A stretch of DNA of 64,000 nt from contig JAVHJL010000001.1 of assembly GCA_036971715.1 (NCBI GenBank), positions 1,736,001 to 1,800,000 on the forward strand, given 5' to 3'. The notes under the pieces were generated by a model, which saw nothing but the letters and a program-made list of their open reading frames with translations, searched no databases and was not told where the DNA came from. This document shows, in pieces, positions 11,569 through 26,230 of this stretch (positions within the stretch are counted from its first letter, which is position 1; the number at the start of each line of letters is the position of its first letter). This stretch comes from Arthrobotrys musiformis (taxonomy: Eukaryota; Ascomycota; Orbiliomycetes; Orbiliales; Orbiliaceae). Made by a program: the position numbers and the translations under genes.

Positions 11569-14500
11569 CGTGAAACTATAGATACGAAAACCCGCAGGCC
11601 TTTAAGGCTATATATTGACTAATATAGGTCAAGGGCTGAAACCTGTGTACGAACGAGCCGCAAACAAATAGTTTCCTCTAAATTTCAGACCGCGAGGGAG
11701 TACCGCGTCGAATTTATAATTTTTAGCGCGAAGGCCCTGTCTCATCAAATCCTTAAACTCTTGAGATCGCGGTCGCTCTTTTCAACCGGCCCGACTGGCG
11801 TTTCTGTGATGTCATGTGGCAGTGATATTGCATTGCCAGATAGGTTCGCACAGCCGTATTTATGTCCAAGGAGGACCCAATGGCGCCTCCATTCTGAGAA
11901 CTGAAACCCCGCATCTTCGGTTAATTAAACGGGCATCGGCTATTCCATTAGCTCTACATGTTTAATATTCATCTGATATCTGCAAGGTGTATCCACATAG
12001 GCAAGCTTGTGGGCGATCCTTGGCTTAGTGGGCTCGAGGCTAGGTCCTTGGCCTGAGCCTGAGCTAAGCCAGGCATCCATTCGAGGTATTCAATATTCCG
12101 TAATGGGTTATCCCCCAGTGCAGGAGGCCCACTTGAGCACTTGCGCGTATCATATGGTGCATAGGTATATATCAAGACCAATGAGGTGCAGTCGGATTTG
12201 CGAGGCCACCTTGAAATCTTTGTGTCGGAAGACTTAGTCTGCCTGATCTACAAAATTTGGGACCTTAGATTATGTATAATTTGCCTTGCATGGACTTTAG
12301 ATCGATTGATAGATGTTCGAGTAGATCTTCTCGACATATAACGTTAGAATGTCTGTTTGCGGAATGCACGCTCGCCTAGAATAGGAATGGTGATTCCAGC
12401 GGCGAACATCAAATGCAAGGCTTAGCTCCTAACAATCGATAGGCCGACCACCGATCATGAAAAGTGCAACTACGCAGTACAGAATATGCATGACTACGTG
12501 GAAAGGATTCAGAGCCGCGGTAAATGTGGGGGCGGTTCAATTTATAAATTTAAGGGCCGCCAAGTTAATTCGCAAATATCATGTTGATACAACGTACAGG
12601 TTGTTGGTTGTCTCGTCTACTAGGTTGTTGGTGTTGTCCTAGACAGCGTTGCAGCCCGCAGCCAATTAATTTCAAGTCGCATTTATACACTTCTAAGCCT
12701 TCCAGCCACAACAGCTATAATGAGATGGTGCTATAGTCAGATCTCCTATAGTCTAGAGAATGTGGTTTACATGCACCTGGTCAGCAGGGGTCCTAGAACC
12801 CGGCTGAATTTCGGTTACGCTTATCAAATTAGATGTCTATCACTAATATATATGCACGTGGCTACGACCTTCAGCATATTTGCGGAAAAGAGCCTCGAAT
12901 CCAAGGCGGAAAAAACTTTGGCCCAATGTAAAACTCAAGGAGGTTGGCCGCTCTTGCGATAAGTGTCTTGTGGTTCTGGTCGAGTGTGGGGCAGGAATAC
13001 AGCTTGAGGGTGCCAGATCCGTGAAGGCGTTCAGAGTTTGGTGGATGTGTCCAAAAGTTAGTCTATAGGCAAGGCAATATCTTGCATGATAGGCTTCTGT
13101 TCCGTATAAAACGACATAAACGACCTGAACAAGTTAGTCTCGGAGCGCCAGCTTAATGTATATCTGGATCGAATATTAAAATTGTTGGAATCGTCAATGC
13201 AATTGAGAAACTTCGAGTTCAGGCGCTAGTATCGACCGGACCGAATTTGGGTATCTGGATGCATCCCCTGTGGACTGAAATTCTAAGGACACAGCCATGG
13301 AATCTGGGGTAGAATCTGGGGTCGTTTCAACTAAGATATACCGGGCCCAGGGCCTAGGGAAGCGTATCCACTTCAGGTGCCGGGTAAGTATATGCGCCGG
13401 TGATCTCCTAGTCTTATCTAGTTGCTGTATACATAACATCCCGCTGGTGTCTCCATACTCTTGGCTCATATTATTTGCATGCGCATCGGGAAGTTGATAG
13501 CATTTCTAAATCCCCCTTTTGGGTGGATAAACACCGATACGCCAAAAGAAACCAAGAAATCTAAACCAAGGGGTCATGTGTGCATGCGCATGGCGTTTTT
13601 GCGGGGTATTCCGATATGTGTCCGAGATTTCGGAACGATGCTTGCATGATGATATACAGGCCTGATCAGGCCGGATGCACCTACCAGTTGCCGAGGTATT
13701 AAACCATGCTCCACCGGGCCGCCGTCTATGGGAAACTCCTTCCCTTTGCGGCTGTCTATCAGCTATACGTCAATTACCCCTTGCATTAAGCAAGTTACCT
13801 AGGCTTCCCTTTTCCCCCTTCCTCCATTGTTCTCCATATGACCATGTGCCATCATGCATAACATACTGGTGGATATATCCGAAACAAGCATAAAGCGACA
13901 CTAGACTCGGCCACACTAACTAGTCTTGATACCCGTACCGAGTGTGGCCGTGCGTAGTGCTCCCATGGCTCGATTTGAGCCTCATGGTCAGACTACCCCG
14001 GACTTCTATCCGCAAAGGTGTTCCAGAAGGTTTTGTGTCATGGCGTGATATGATAACGATCTTGCGGTGTTGCCGTGATTAAAATGCAACAAAGCTTCTG
14101 ATTGGCCGCTGTAATAGGTATGGGGCTAGAATTGGCATGGCTCACGCGTCTGTGAGCTCGAATGTCTTTGTATTTTACTGCTTAATCACCACTGGGTTTC
14201 ATCTTGAGTTGTTTGATACTAACCTAAGGCAAGCATAGGTTGCGTGAATGTTTATTTTAGATGCATATATCGTTTGCTCCGAGACGTCGAGACCCACAAT
14301 GCTGAGGCCGAAGATATATTATATTGCAGGCTTGGAAGTCTTATTACATCCGAGAACCGAGTCTCAGGCGTCAGATAAGCCCTAGAAAAGCCAAGTTTTT
14401 GAACGAAATTATTTTAGGCTATAGTTCCCGACGTTCCATATCAGCCCCTCCGAGAAGTAATCAAAAGAGTGGTGCATGCGGAGTCGTATCTGCGTTGACT

Positions 14501-15924
14501 CCACCAAATGACACAACCGTTTACGGCCTCTGATTGGCCAGTTGGGATCATTTCCTGCCACCCAAAGAAGTAATTACCTCGGCTCTTATGCAGACTACCC
14601 CTCCCCACACACACCCCAGAACCCCAAACCCCTCAAAAACTAGTCCCGCATTCGTACCTACTTTGCGAAGATGCCTCGGTAACTTTCGGCCGGGGCGAAA
14701 GCTAAGGCCCCCTCTAAGATTGCACTAAATTAATTTCTGGGGTATGAGAAAGACCCGAAGCCGTCCTATGCATACAGGCGTGTATCGTGTATGTTGCATT
14801 ATGCAGCATCAGCTACAGGCATTTAGAGATTGGGCACAGCTGCACAGGATTATTCCGCGTGAGGGGTCGACTGAAGCACTCAAAGCTGAAACTGCAGCTG
14901 TTGACTAAAGTGGTAGCAATTATCTTGCTCCTCAGCGTTGCAACCCGTTACTTGACTTTCTAAAAGAGGTCGTGTTAAGAGTGGATGTGCACATGAGCCG
15001 TTATCAGGCCGAAGCCTGTAAGTGTAGCGAGTGCATCCGTACGAGATCTCGACGAAACGAAAATGAAATCCCAACAATATTGACCATGACGATATCGATA
15101 TCGCTTAAACGTTGCATGATTGCTCCGATATGGGGGCTAGTGGACTATGGTATCATGCTGGTTTACCGGCGGCCAGCTCGGCCCCGATGATTTGCCGGAA
15201 TACACTACCAACCCTTGCCAGATCTCTATTTTGACATTTTATTGGGGGGTAGGAAGACCCACTGGATGAACCAAATTTGCTTCTGCAGAACTGGAACCGA
15301 GAAATGGGTTAGTGGTCGTCTGATGGAGTAAAACGTGGCAAGGGCCCTCCTGCCGTTAACGCAAAGTCTGGGGGTAGTGACAGGATCTTTGCTATGCAGA
15401 TGGGGGGGTAGAGGTGGGTAAGGCCCCAGCCGCCTTCGAAAATTTACCGGGAAGTTGGAGAGCTTGAGCACAGATCACTCTTTTTTTTTGGAGCTAAAGC
15501 GGCTTAATATTTCGGTTGTAAACTTTCAAAGATGGAACGGATGACAATTAATTTGGACAATTCAATATAGATTCCTTTTGGTTTTCATGCTTCGAGCTCA
15601 TTAATAACGCCCCTGGTAAATTTATAAACATGAAGCTGCAGCTTAAAGCTTAATCGAGCTTGTAAGATTGATCAAAATGACAAATGCTTTTCTGTGCCCA
15701 AGCATGGGTATCATAAATACGTGAAATAAGAGGAAAGAAGAAACGAGGAAATATCGAAAAATGTTCATGCAAGCAACAGACGCGCTAAGCTTAATGAACT
15801 AGCGATGAAATGAGAACATGAATTGGATAAAGCAGAAATTGCGAATCCCTTCTGTAACAAAATTATCAGGGAAAATACCTCGTACACCTGCGTTATGCAT
15901 ATTCCGAGGCAACGATTTTCCCGG
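11569..15924. other. gene-poor region, nothing supportable seen
   Basis: No open frame here combines an ATG start, plausible length and recognisable content. The longest frames are below 100 codons, overlap one another on both strands, and give no domain motif. Short tandem-like wording occurs near 13296-13321 (two similar GAATCTGGGGT units). No tRNA or 5S rRNA pattern was noticed. The region could hold non-coding transcripts or decayed transposons that I cannot recognise by eye. Confidence 0.5.
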
Positions 15925-18900
15925 TTACAAGCCTTCCATTACCTTGTCGAAATCGAATTCGACGCTATCCATAAGCTTGGCGGTGCCTTCAGCACAGTTC
16001 TCGGTCTCGAGATCGGTAGCTAGAAGATCCATGCCACCATCATCCACAACTCCGTTCATGAGACTTAACTCCAAAGTGAAGTCAGTGCCTTCACCCATCC
16101 CCTGATGACCGTCGTATGATCCAAGGAAAGGATCATTATTCTCATCGACGAAGAGGCTATCGATATTGTCCAAAATGTTTTCGCTGAGCTCGCTTCCAGA
16201 GAACTGTTTATGGGACTCAGTGGAAGACCTTGGAGAAAGGTCTTCAAGTCCCAATTCAGTATCTGGGTCTTTCAATAGTAGTTGGTTGAGATCAATGTTC
16301 ATGGGGTGGGCATCCGCGATCGCCTTGTCAGGTACCTGGCCGCTGACGATTGGATTCTCCTCTCGGGCAATATCGGCTTCTTCGTTCAAGAATGCAGCGA
16401 TTCTCTCTCTCAGATGGTTGTGGTCTAGGCGTTCTTCGGGCTCTGCCATATCCACATCTTCCCTCGGTGTTTCAGGTCCCACACTAACCGCCACACCCAT
16501 GTCTACATGACCAAGAATGCCTTCACTCCTTGGCACATATAGATTGTCCTGCATGATCTGAACCCCCCGTTTAACCAAGAGTGCCCGCTGTCGGTTTAGG
16601 GCTCTCATCGCGTCGTCTGCAGTGGGGAATCGCTGCCGGGTCGGAACTACAATTTGAATGTTGGCCTTCTTGACCGCGGCTTCCAAGAAGTGTGTTGCAA
16701 AATCTGCAGCGGCGTAGTTCTCACGGAGACCCTGCATGACTTGCATGCAAAGGCCGAATCCTTGCAGCGAGAGTTCACGTGTTACCGCCGACGATGATTT
16801 GACGTCGAGAAGATGAATGATAACGGCTGGAAGCATGACAGTGACACCGACTGTCGGAAGATATCTGACAAGATCGTATTCAATAAGCTCTTCTGCGAGG
16901 CGTGTGATTTCATGGGCCGCATGTCGGACTTTCTTGCGAGAGATTTCTTGGAGTTCAGGGGCGCGGTTCCTTGCTGGCCAAGGTGCTGGAGCGGACGGGA
17001 GAACTTGTGGTCGGTGTAAAGCGCTGACAGTAGTACTAAACAAAAAAAATAAAAAATTAGTTTTGAAAGCCACGGAATAAATTATACAAGATCCAGAAAC
17101 TTACAAGTAGACCATGTGTAATAAATTGCGGTGAAGCAAGATACATGGGTCCATATCATCGAGCAGGCTGCTGGCGGGCCTCCAATACGCTTCGCTAGTA
17201 AGCTTGCGTTGCCAGTCATTGAGTTGTTCGTCACAAAGTTTAACTTCGCAAACTTCCACGTCGGTTTTCTTCGGATGCAACAGCATTAAGTTTTTAGTTG
17301 TGTCGATGATGCCGTCTTTGGATGCGGGCTTGTTTAAAACTGAATATTGAACTGTGAGGACATTTCCAATGATGGCGCAGAGCTTCGCCTTCTCGATGCA
17401 AAGAAGGGCGAGAGTTCTTTGCCTGCGTCGCTTTCTTTGATCTTCAACATCACCGCCAAACAAAACTTCAGAAAGCTCATCCCGATCACCACAAAATCCG
17501 AAATCTTCAAGTGTTAGCATTGGGACATCGCAGTCCTCGTCCTTGATTCTAGTAGGTCGCCGCATTCCGAGGGCGACGAGTCTGTCTCGCATGAAACAAC
17601 TCCACCAGATTCGTTTCCACAATTTTTGTCTTCGGGGGCTGAGGCTTGAGTTGACTGGATTTCGGTGAAGTCCGACAGTATGTGAAAGGGAGATTGCAAC
17701 TCCCATCCAGTGCCAGGTATCTTTTTGGTCATCTGGGGTCTCATACCAGTAAGTCATAAGGAGCAGTGCCTGGATTAATGAAATTCTGTCTTGCTCCCAG
17801 TCAAAATCGTAAAGCATTCTTGTTCGTTGGAAGAAAGCTTTTCTGGCACTTTTCCTCGATGTATAGCCAGCGGCGCGAAGACTCTCCATCTTGACAAATG
17901 CGGAGCCGGCAAAAAGCACGGCTTGGAATAATAGAAGGCTGATTCGGTCATCCTTATGCCTTGTTGGGTCAAATCCCTCCCAGCTTCTTGTGGTTGTTTT
18001 CCTCCAGTCTGATTCTTCAATCAATGGCATGAAAGGATGTACATATTGAAAGTAGCAATCTACCAGCTCCTGGCGGAAAGGTTCAAGTGGAATTGATGTG
18101 GCACCCTTCCGTACAAGGTAGTCGACGTCATCGGGACTGATTCGAGTCGGCGTTGGTTTGATGTATGAAGGTAAGTCTTTTGTGAGTATCTCATAGCTAG
18201 GAATTCTAATAGGACGGGAAGTTGAGGATGTCGTGGTTGAAGGGGATGGCTGTTGCGAGACCATTCGGTTGTAAGTAGCCTGGCTAGCAAATTGGGCTAC
18301 CGAGGACTTTCGTCTCTCTCTACCATTTTCATCAATGGTCTCTAGAGTCTGGGTCGGGTCTAGATGGCGAGGCCGTTAACCAAAGGATCTAGTAAAAGTC
18401 ATACGAGGGACACGCCACACATACATGTGAAGGTCGGAATATGCTCTTCCCTGTCCTCACAGAGATCCTCGTGAGAACTGGAGCTCGGCGAAACAGGCTG
18501 CACGATAACCTGAGCCTTTTTCTTCGCCTTTCCTGGCTTGTCTGCTGCAGCGTTTCTTTTTAAAAGGGTTAGCTGGATCTGAAGGCCGCAAAATCTTAAA
18601 CAGAGATAGAACCTGGAGAAGATCTGGAGAAATCCGGGGAATCCAAAGTCGATAGGGGGCGAAAATAAAACTTACGATCTTCTTTTGCTCTCTGTGATAA
18701 TGCAGTCGACATTGTCGAGTCTGCAGTTAGTGCACGGAGCACCATGTTCTACAACATTGCAGCGGACCTTTCTAGCACGGCAGCACTGGCAGGCCTTGGA
18801 AGCGCGACGCTTGATAGGGCGCCCGTTCGCGTTCATGCCCGCGGCGGGGGCAGACCTCTTAACACCAGCGACCACTGGAACTCCGGATTCTTTCGAAGTC

Positions 18901-18938
18901 CCTTCAGACTTCTCAATCACAGTCGCTTCCACGGCCAT
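15925..18938 (-). CDS. Zn2Cys6 transcription factor, cutinase factor CTF1/Far family
   Basis: Nuclear DNA-binding regulator. Relatives (CTF1 of Fusarium, FarA/FarB of Aspergillus) activate cutinase, lipase and beta-oxidation genes in response to fatty acids. Exons 18938-18676, 18555-18425, 18359-17105 and 17035-15925; introns 18556-18675, 18360-18424 and 17036-17104 are GT-AG and in phase; 919 aa. The zinc cluster C50-x2-C53-x6-C60-x8-C69-x2-C72-x6-C79 is complete. The fungal-specific middle domain shows LPSYIKPTPTRISPDDVDYL, YFQYVHPFMPLI, LLMTYWYETPDDQKDTWHWM and SLSHTVGLHRNP, the conserved CTF1/Far blocks, followed by LHMVYFTTVSALHRP across intron 3. The C-terminal 120 residues are acidic, as in an activation domain. 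The upstream TTG in frame was not used as start. Alpha versus beta subtype is not certain. Confidence 0.9.
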
Positions 18939-19917
18939 TTTTACCAAACGGGGCTTATTTTCAGGATTAATCCGAGGGAAGGAACCAAGTTGTGTTGTTG
19001 TGTGGAAGTTTTGAGTCGGACGAAGGGAAATGAATATAAACAGCGAAGCGGACTCAATCAGAACGAAGCTGTTGGACTGATCGAGGTATCATGTATAAAT
19101 GATATAAGATAAAGAACGATGAACAATAAAAGTGTAAGTAAGGTCAGTATATCGAGTAACACCAGAGCGAGATATCCCAGATAGTACACATTCCCCAGAT
19201 TCTGTAGAGTAAATAGAGAAGGAAGGTTCCAGCAGTTGGAGAAAAATCCGGGGAGCAGGTTGATAATAAAGCAACCGCCCAAACTTTAAAGGCGACTCAG
19301 AAGAGATCCACTTTTGGCAGACTTCGTTCTTGGAATGTCAACCTAAGATGACCTAAGCCGGACCCTCCAACAATCCACAGTTAGCACGCACGCCTTCTCC
19401 GTTCAGGGAAAGTATCCGAGGGCAGGCACAGGCTGGTGAGCTAGTCAGTAGGAGGTTTGCGAGTACTTGTATTTCCAAACCTGCCGCTAAAATAAACAGA
19501 ATGTGAAAACTGCTCCGTTTTAATTTGCTGCATGGACACCTCCAGTGCGAAACCCCAGCAGGGGTCTCGGGAAGGAAACATGGAGCCAGATTATGGGGAA
19601 ATAGCGCACCAATGGACTGCATCAACAGTCGAGCTTTCTTTGCTTCTTTTTCATGGATGACCCAAGAAAACCGTCGACATGGCTTATGCGTAAGAGGGGA
19701 TAGCTCTTGCCGTGGGTGGCCACGAGGTAGTTTTCCATTCGCAATCATTCATTTACAGGATCCTGTTTCTCCATGGATCAATAAAAGGTACTAGAAGACT
19801 AAGGTCGTGCTCACACACATTCTATGTCTAGAACCATGATCTGATACTTAATTATGTGGCTACAGGGCCCTGGGGTTCAGCTCATAGCCCTCCCTTGATG
19901 CGGTAGCTTTTTTGTTT

Positions 19918-19940
19918 AAAAAAAAAAAAAAAAAAAAAAA
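19918..19940. repeat. poly(A) run of 23
   Basis: Uninterrupted run of 23 A residues in gene-poor DNA. It could be the tail of an old retroposed copy or a simple slippage tract. No LINE-type coding sequence or target-site duplication was found beside it. Confidence 0.6.
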
Positions 19941-22900
19941 CCGACCCTTCATACCGATGCATCATAATAGGCTGGGCACAGCTGTTAAAAATGTATGTAC
20001 CTGTGAATGCAAGTACTTCATGACTTACATCCTGTGCAAGTACCTACATTTTGACAGTTTGTGACTTGCCTCAACACCCACTTCTCCCTCTTATTTTTTT
20101 TTCGGTAGTCTGCGGCTGCGCCAAGCTCTCGAAGGCGAGAACCAATGAGCATCTTCGGCCGAATGAATAGCAAGCTCAAGGTCACAGTGCACATTAAGTT
20201 GATACGACGATACGAACAACATTATAACTCCACGCGCACGACAACGTACCTAGCATTTGATAAGTTCATGAATCAAGCCAAAGGTTAATATCCCAGCCTG
20301 CATCCAAGCTGGTACTCCATATCTCAAGATTAACTCGTGGCCGTTTTAGAAGTTCGAAAAGTTCTGGCGGCTAACTTGGGGGAGCCTCGCTAATAATTCC
20401 AGCTAGTAGCTCATGAGGAAGTATCTGCGTAACCCCTAAGCTTCATCGTATGTGCATGGGATATTATCTCAGGCCTGCTTCACATATACGCCCACGCATA
20501 TACGCCTATCTGTTGGGGCAATGAGAACAATTCGAGCTTTCATATGAATCTAAAATGCTGTCACGCAGTTGCGCAGCTGCCCATAATTAACGTAATCATC
20601 GACTCTGCACCATGACGATATGCATGTGAAATTCGAAGGGGAACTTCTTCTCCGTTGAAGGGGAGATGGTAGGGTGGGCATCGGTAATCCAAGTCGGGAT
20701 ACCGGAACTTGCCCCACTCCAGCAGGCCGAAGCTGGGAAGCCACCCCAGACATGTCCCCTTGGCCCTGGTGGAGATACGCTTTTACTTTTTTGGTTAGCG
20801 ATGACCAGTTGGAAGGCGTCGGGGAGTATCTTGTATTTTTTTATAGCATTCAAGACAGCAGGCCTGCCCTGGGCTCCTCGATGGTACCTCACGTGGGCAT
20901 AAGGGCAAGCCAATTTGTGAGACCTGCCACCTAAAAAACCTGATCCATCTGGGATCTCAAGCAAGAGCTCGGAGATGGGGCTTAGTTTAGGGGATATTGT
21001 CCGAATTCGAGACAGGAAACTTTTCAGATTATAGTCACGCTGACATCCAACTGGGGATTTGGCAGGCGATCTAAATGAAAACGTCTGCATATGGGTTTCT
21101 TGAACGTGTCAATAATTAATGTTGACGTCTACATTCCATTCTTGCAACCCCATGTCAGGAAAACCAACAGGCCCAGCCTCCATCACAATCTCTTAGATAT
21201 ACTTCCTTCCTTATGCACATACCGCTATTATGCTGCACCAGCTCAAGTCGAAGCTCTTTTTGATGGTGTAACTGACAAGATACAAGTGGCTTACCAAACA
21301 TCCGAGGCGGGGCCGACACTTCCTATCAACACATCCGGCCATTTTCGGTATGCCGAACAATGACCGATAATTTGAATAAACCTCATACATTTTGGCCCAG
21401 AAATCGGCCACAGACCGTGGGTTTGATAAAGACCTGAGGGATTTCCTGTACCTCCAACAAGAAAATTTTTCCTTCATGCACAGAACGAATGTCGAAGCGA
21501 TCTAGTTCTATAATTTGTGGACTCTTGCATTTTCGTTTCAAAAAATTCAATTCCTTCCCGTCTGCAATCAGCCTAGCCCAGGACATGCAGACGCCTTACT
21601 CCCTTGACATCTTCAAAATTCTTTTCTGAACGTTTTTCCAATTGCGACTACGGAGCACACAAACGGCCCTGATCTTCGGTCACTAGCGTCACCTAAGATC
21701 GTTAAAGCAAAATGGAGGAGAGAAAAGGCACTCCACACCTCTCCACATTCGATTTTGTTTAAGCTTCTTGTTCTCTCCATTAATATTAATACTACTACAG
21801 TCCCAACTGGCGGCTAGATGCATCCTCGATCAACTTTTACCCTGATCGGTCCACCCTTGTTCAAGTCGTGATTCTTGGCGGGCTACGGACACACCGACAC
21901 CCTGGAATGACCTTAATTTCCTGAATAATGCTAGCAACGTTGTATTTTTGGACAGGTTAAACTAGAAACAGTAATTTCTGATGGCTTTGATAGTTAGCTT
22001 GGGCCCTTAGGCACGGAGATGGCGAAATTCCCCACCTTAGATTGCCCCTCATCCCAATTGATTTTCCTTTTCCAAGAACGCCCGAGACGAACTTGCTTTC
22101 CGAAGGCTACCGAATTTTAAGACTACTTCTTAGAGTTTGGGAGCAACTCGCTCGTTAACTCAAAAGATGCTCCAAACCCCGCCATTATCTGGGGAATCAC
22201 TGGACCTTCATTCTAACAAATTTGAGACGTTGGGGAAATACTGAATGTTCTATTGCAGTTTGCCGCTCAGAAGACAGACACTTGTAAATTCCTACCTGGT
22301 ATTAGCCCTGGAGCTTAGCTGCGACTAGCTATACCCCGGTCTGAATAAGCCATGGTGCAGAGGCACCGGCGCCACACGAATTGTGTACTATGTATTTCCC
22401 TAATGCTACAAAAAGTCTAGATTTGAAATCAGAGCTTCTCCACAGGCCTTATCCGTTTTTCTTTAATTGTGAACCAGCGGATAGTTCGGCAATGACGGAG
22501 AATCTTAGCATCGTATCGCCTTTTTGGATGTATAAGCAGAATAAAAATCGATATCTTTGGACTTTTTGTTGGGGATATGTATCAAAACGTCAATTACTGT
22601 CGCTAGATGAGGTATAATCTTTAAAGTAGGTCCAAAACTGTCAAAGCTCTATTTTATTAGCTAATTTATCGCCGATATCGATATTTTGGCGAAAAGAGAT
22701 ATCGCCAAGGCGTCAGATAAAGTCTCGGGCATCGACCGTTGTTGCAATAACGCCTCCGGTAAATCCCTTTCCTATATAATGCTTCCCCAGGGGGTTGTAT
22801 CAAGCTGAGCCGCTGCTATCGATGACTTCTATTCATAATCGCTTCTTCGACACTGGCTTGAGGATGAGGGAAATAGGCATGATCGTATGATCTCCAGGCC

Positions 22901-25900
22901 CGCTCATGCAGTGATTGCCGTCTCGTCCTTTGCATAAAAAAAACAAGCGAGTTTGTGTCCTAAAGGGACCCACATTCTAGCCCATGGGGTTGATATGTGG
23001 CGATGCTTGATATGAGCTGCTCCCCAAGCTCCACATCTAGGTTCGCCCACAAGGCTTAAGTCTAGATTTACGTGCCGGTTTCTTTTTCCGTTGGGGTACA
23101 TACGTACGTATATCGCGGCACATGAGTATGTATAGACCTCGTTTTGCTACACCATGCTTAAGCTGATTACTGCAACTCTACCCCTCGATCGCTGGGATCA
23201 ATCCTATCAATGCATGCCTTGTGCATGATATGCCTTCTAAACTGAGCCAAGACTATATCAGTATAACGGTACCCTTCCGAAACCAGAATTATACCTCTTA
23301 CGAATTTAGGACTGCGTGCATATCTCACTCGCGTATATATATATCTCACGAGACTCCGAGCTTTGCGTTTTTGGAAATGGAATTAAACGAGTGTGCACAG
23401 ATAACTCGAAAAGGCCGACTTCGGTGGACGATAGATTTCTATCTCCGATCACATTCTCCCTAGGTCTCCGAACCAATTCGCGAGTTCGTCCCAATATATT
23501 GCTCTACTCACAGTGCAGACATGTGTATGGGCGCTAATGCTCCCCGCCTCTGATTAAGGCTTAAGCCTCCGTGGTAATCTCCGTCTCGTGAGGCCCATGG
23601 ATCCACCTCAGAGTTTTTCCGAGCTCCACACCACAGTTTCTAGCTTAGCTGCTTAGATGCAGTACAGAACAAGTATGCATAATTCCTCTAGCTAGTTGGT
23701 TCGTAAGCAAACGCAAACTCATGATGAAATGTGTACTTCGTTCAGCATGGACACACATGTCGAGGTGGATTTGGGCGGATCCACTCTCTCTGAAATTACA
23801 ATTCTCGCAGCTTGATTATTATTCTTGGAAGACCGAACTCGCTGGCCTAATATATTCAACCCCCCTTTTGAAAACGCTGTTTCCCCAGCCTTTTCATGTG
23901 CTTCATAATGCATAAGGATTTATCTCGTGATTCGGGCTTAAATGTGGATCCCGCGGGCTGGGCGGATGCCGCGGGCAACGCAAAACTTACAACGTGTAAA
24001 GCTAACTACGACAGCTCGCGCGATGTCGGTGGAATCGTCGTGTACGACTTCGTATTCAATTAGACGGTTGGAAGATACTCTGACAAGGAAGCATGGTATA
24101 TATTAAATGAACTCCGTCCTCCGATCACTTTATTGGGTTACCATGGTCGGAGACGGATGGAACCCGTTCCAGTCGGGTTTCAGCTAGCTGAACCGTGCAG
24201 CTCCACGTATTACGCACCCCAGATGGGAGGTGGATACGTGGACTCCAGTCTCGGAAGGCGAAAGCCATCCGATTACCGTTTGTACCGGCATTTCTTAAAC
24301 CCGATAGGGTACAGATCCGAGTAACACATAAATCCATTTCGTGAAACGGCCTTGACTTGAGTCGTTGCGTTGATGTTGTTGCATTCCGTAGATGTCCTTC
24401 CCGTCAGCCAATAGTTCCGAAGTGCGATCGGGATGTTCCGGAACGTTTGATTTCCATGGATCTTGTATAATATTGACAGTTAAAAATGATTAACCAATGG
24501 GAGATTAGTCTATTTTTTGATCGGATTTTGTATCGGGCTAGGTGCAGCGGGTTCATTCCAGAGTACATTGATTTAAGTGTTGGGTATATAACGTTATATT
24601 ATATTATATGCGTGTTTGAATTGAAATGATCGGTTGCACCCCAGGGCCGGATTTGCATCAGGATTCCTATGTTTAGGTATGGGCTGCATATAATTATTAA
24701 AACGGAAGGCCGGTATTGGGCGAGAAAATTCTCCAAAATATTAAATACCGCGCGGCCCGTTGTCGTTTAATTGACGTTTTCTGAAGCTCAACTAAAGCTT
24801 CACCTTTGGGTCCGCGGACATGCAAACCCGGTGTCCAATAGCGAGAGTTGGGGATGGATCGGGGTGATCTAAAGCAGATATCAAGACTTCAGCTTGAGTG
24901 AAATAAGGCCATTGAACATCTTGACCTTCTCACTCAGCCCACAAGTTGCTCTGTGGGAAGACGCTGATTAATACACATTTCCTTGATGTAGATGCCTCGG
25001 CGCTCAATTGTCCGTTTGCCTTGTGCGCGCCTTCTTCGATTATTACATTACGGGAGGGGTATGTGAGGATATCGATAAGCATTGTAGGGAGTTTAGCAGC
25101 TTAACTTTGAGAACTCTCTTCCGCCCCGGGTGCGTCTCATTTAACAAGTCTTCAAAAGAGCTGTATCGATCGCCGTTAACCTCATTAAAACTTAACTATT
25201 AACGACGGGCGTGCGCCCGGCCGGAATACACCCTACTACCCCGACAGTATATATGAAATATGTGGCCATGGTTAGCTCAGGTCACTCAACTGATCAGGAG
25301 AGGGCATACAAAAGTGAAGACCTTATTCAAACCTCGAGCAATAGCCACGGATCAAAGTTATACAGCAGAGAGAATGTCGAGTCTGGGATCTGGGCCGAAG
25401 GAATCTCCTAAAAATCCGAATAGAACTGCTAATGTGGAGCTTTATCTAGATGGGCGTAGCTGGTTTTCGTACGTAGAAATATCAAAATTTAAAACCTTCA
25501 GCACGCTTTATTTCGGTGCGTGCATATATTTATGACTGTCCGATATACCTATAGAAAAACGCCACCAATTTAAATAAACCGCCATTTTTATATCGATATA
25601 TGTCCAAAACGACCGACGTAGGGCGAGATACGTTGCGTAATTATTTATCTAGGACTGGTTTGTTGTCCCACATGGATGGCCACAAGGGAATTTATAAACA
25701 TGTGGCGAAGTGGTCTTTTGTCTCCTTATATATGTGTGTATATAATGATATGCGAATGACGAGGCTACCTTGTCTCGTAAACCAGAGCTGGCCGAAGAGG
25801 CTACCCGTTCTCACGGATACGCTGAGGCGAATATTAATCATATATCATGAAAGCCGCTTTGTGCTAAAATCGGGTTTCTACAAGAGAACGATTAACCTTA

Positions 25901-26156
25901 TCCTGAGTAGATTATAGAGAATGCCTGGGCTAAATGCATATGGGAGGGAGTCATGTATCGAGGGGACTGAAATTGTGTGATAGCCTGATCAACCATATGA
26001 CCTGCAGCGATCTCTCGAAGAATGATATAGTTTTATGACTCCTCTGTATATAGCCTCAACTGAGGGCCGGCTTTGAGTATTCTTTCTGATTCTCATCGAA
26101 GGTCCTACGGTAATTTCAGGTAAATGTCAATCGTATGCCTGGCTACGGTCTATGGG

Positions 26157-26230
26157 TATAAAAGCCCCCCCCCTGTGGTTCCTGGATTTTCCTTTCCGTC
26201 TTCTTCTTCCTTTTTTCTTTTTTTACTTCA
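26157..26230 (+). promoter_or_regulatory. TATA box plus C/T-rich start region
   Basis: TATAAA at 26157-26162 is followed by a run of nine C (26165-26173) and a strongly pyrimidine-rich segment to about 26225, a common arrangement at fungal transcription starts. The next plus-strand gene starts at 26963, so a leader of over 700 nt, perhaps with an intron, would be implied. Confidence 0.35.

Noticed and set aside
19353..19794. Overlapping frames of 131 codons (minus) and 89 codons (plus)
   Set aside because: Both strands are open over the same bases, neither shows domain features, and the composition (many Pro, Cys, Arg, Ser) is that of chance frames.
20596..21090. 164-codon minus-strand frame
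   Set aside because: No recognisable motif, competing plus-strand frames of similar quality, low-complexity stretches without helical or beta pattern.
21211..21586. Two overlapping minus-strand frames as a split gene
   Set aside because: No GT-AG pair joins them in phase convincingly and no motif is seen.
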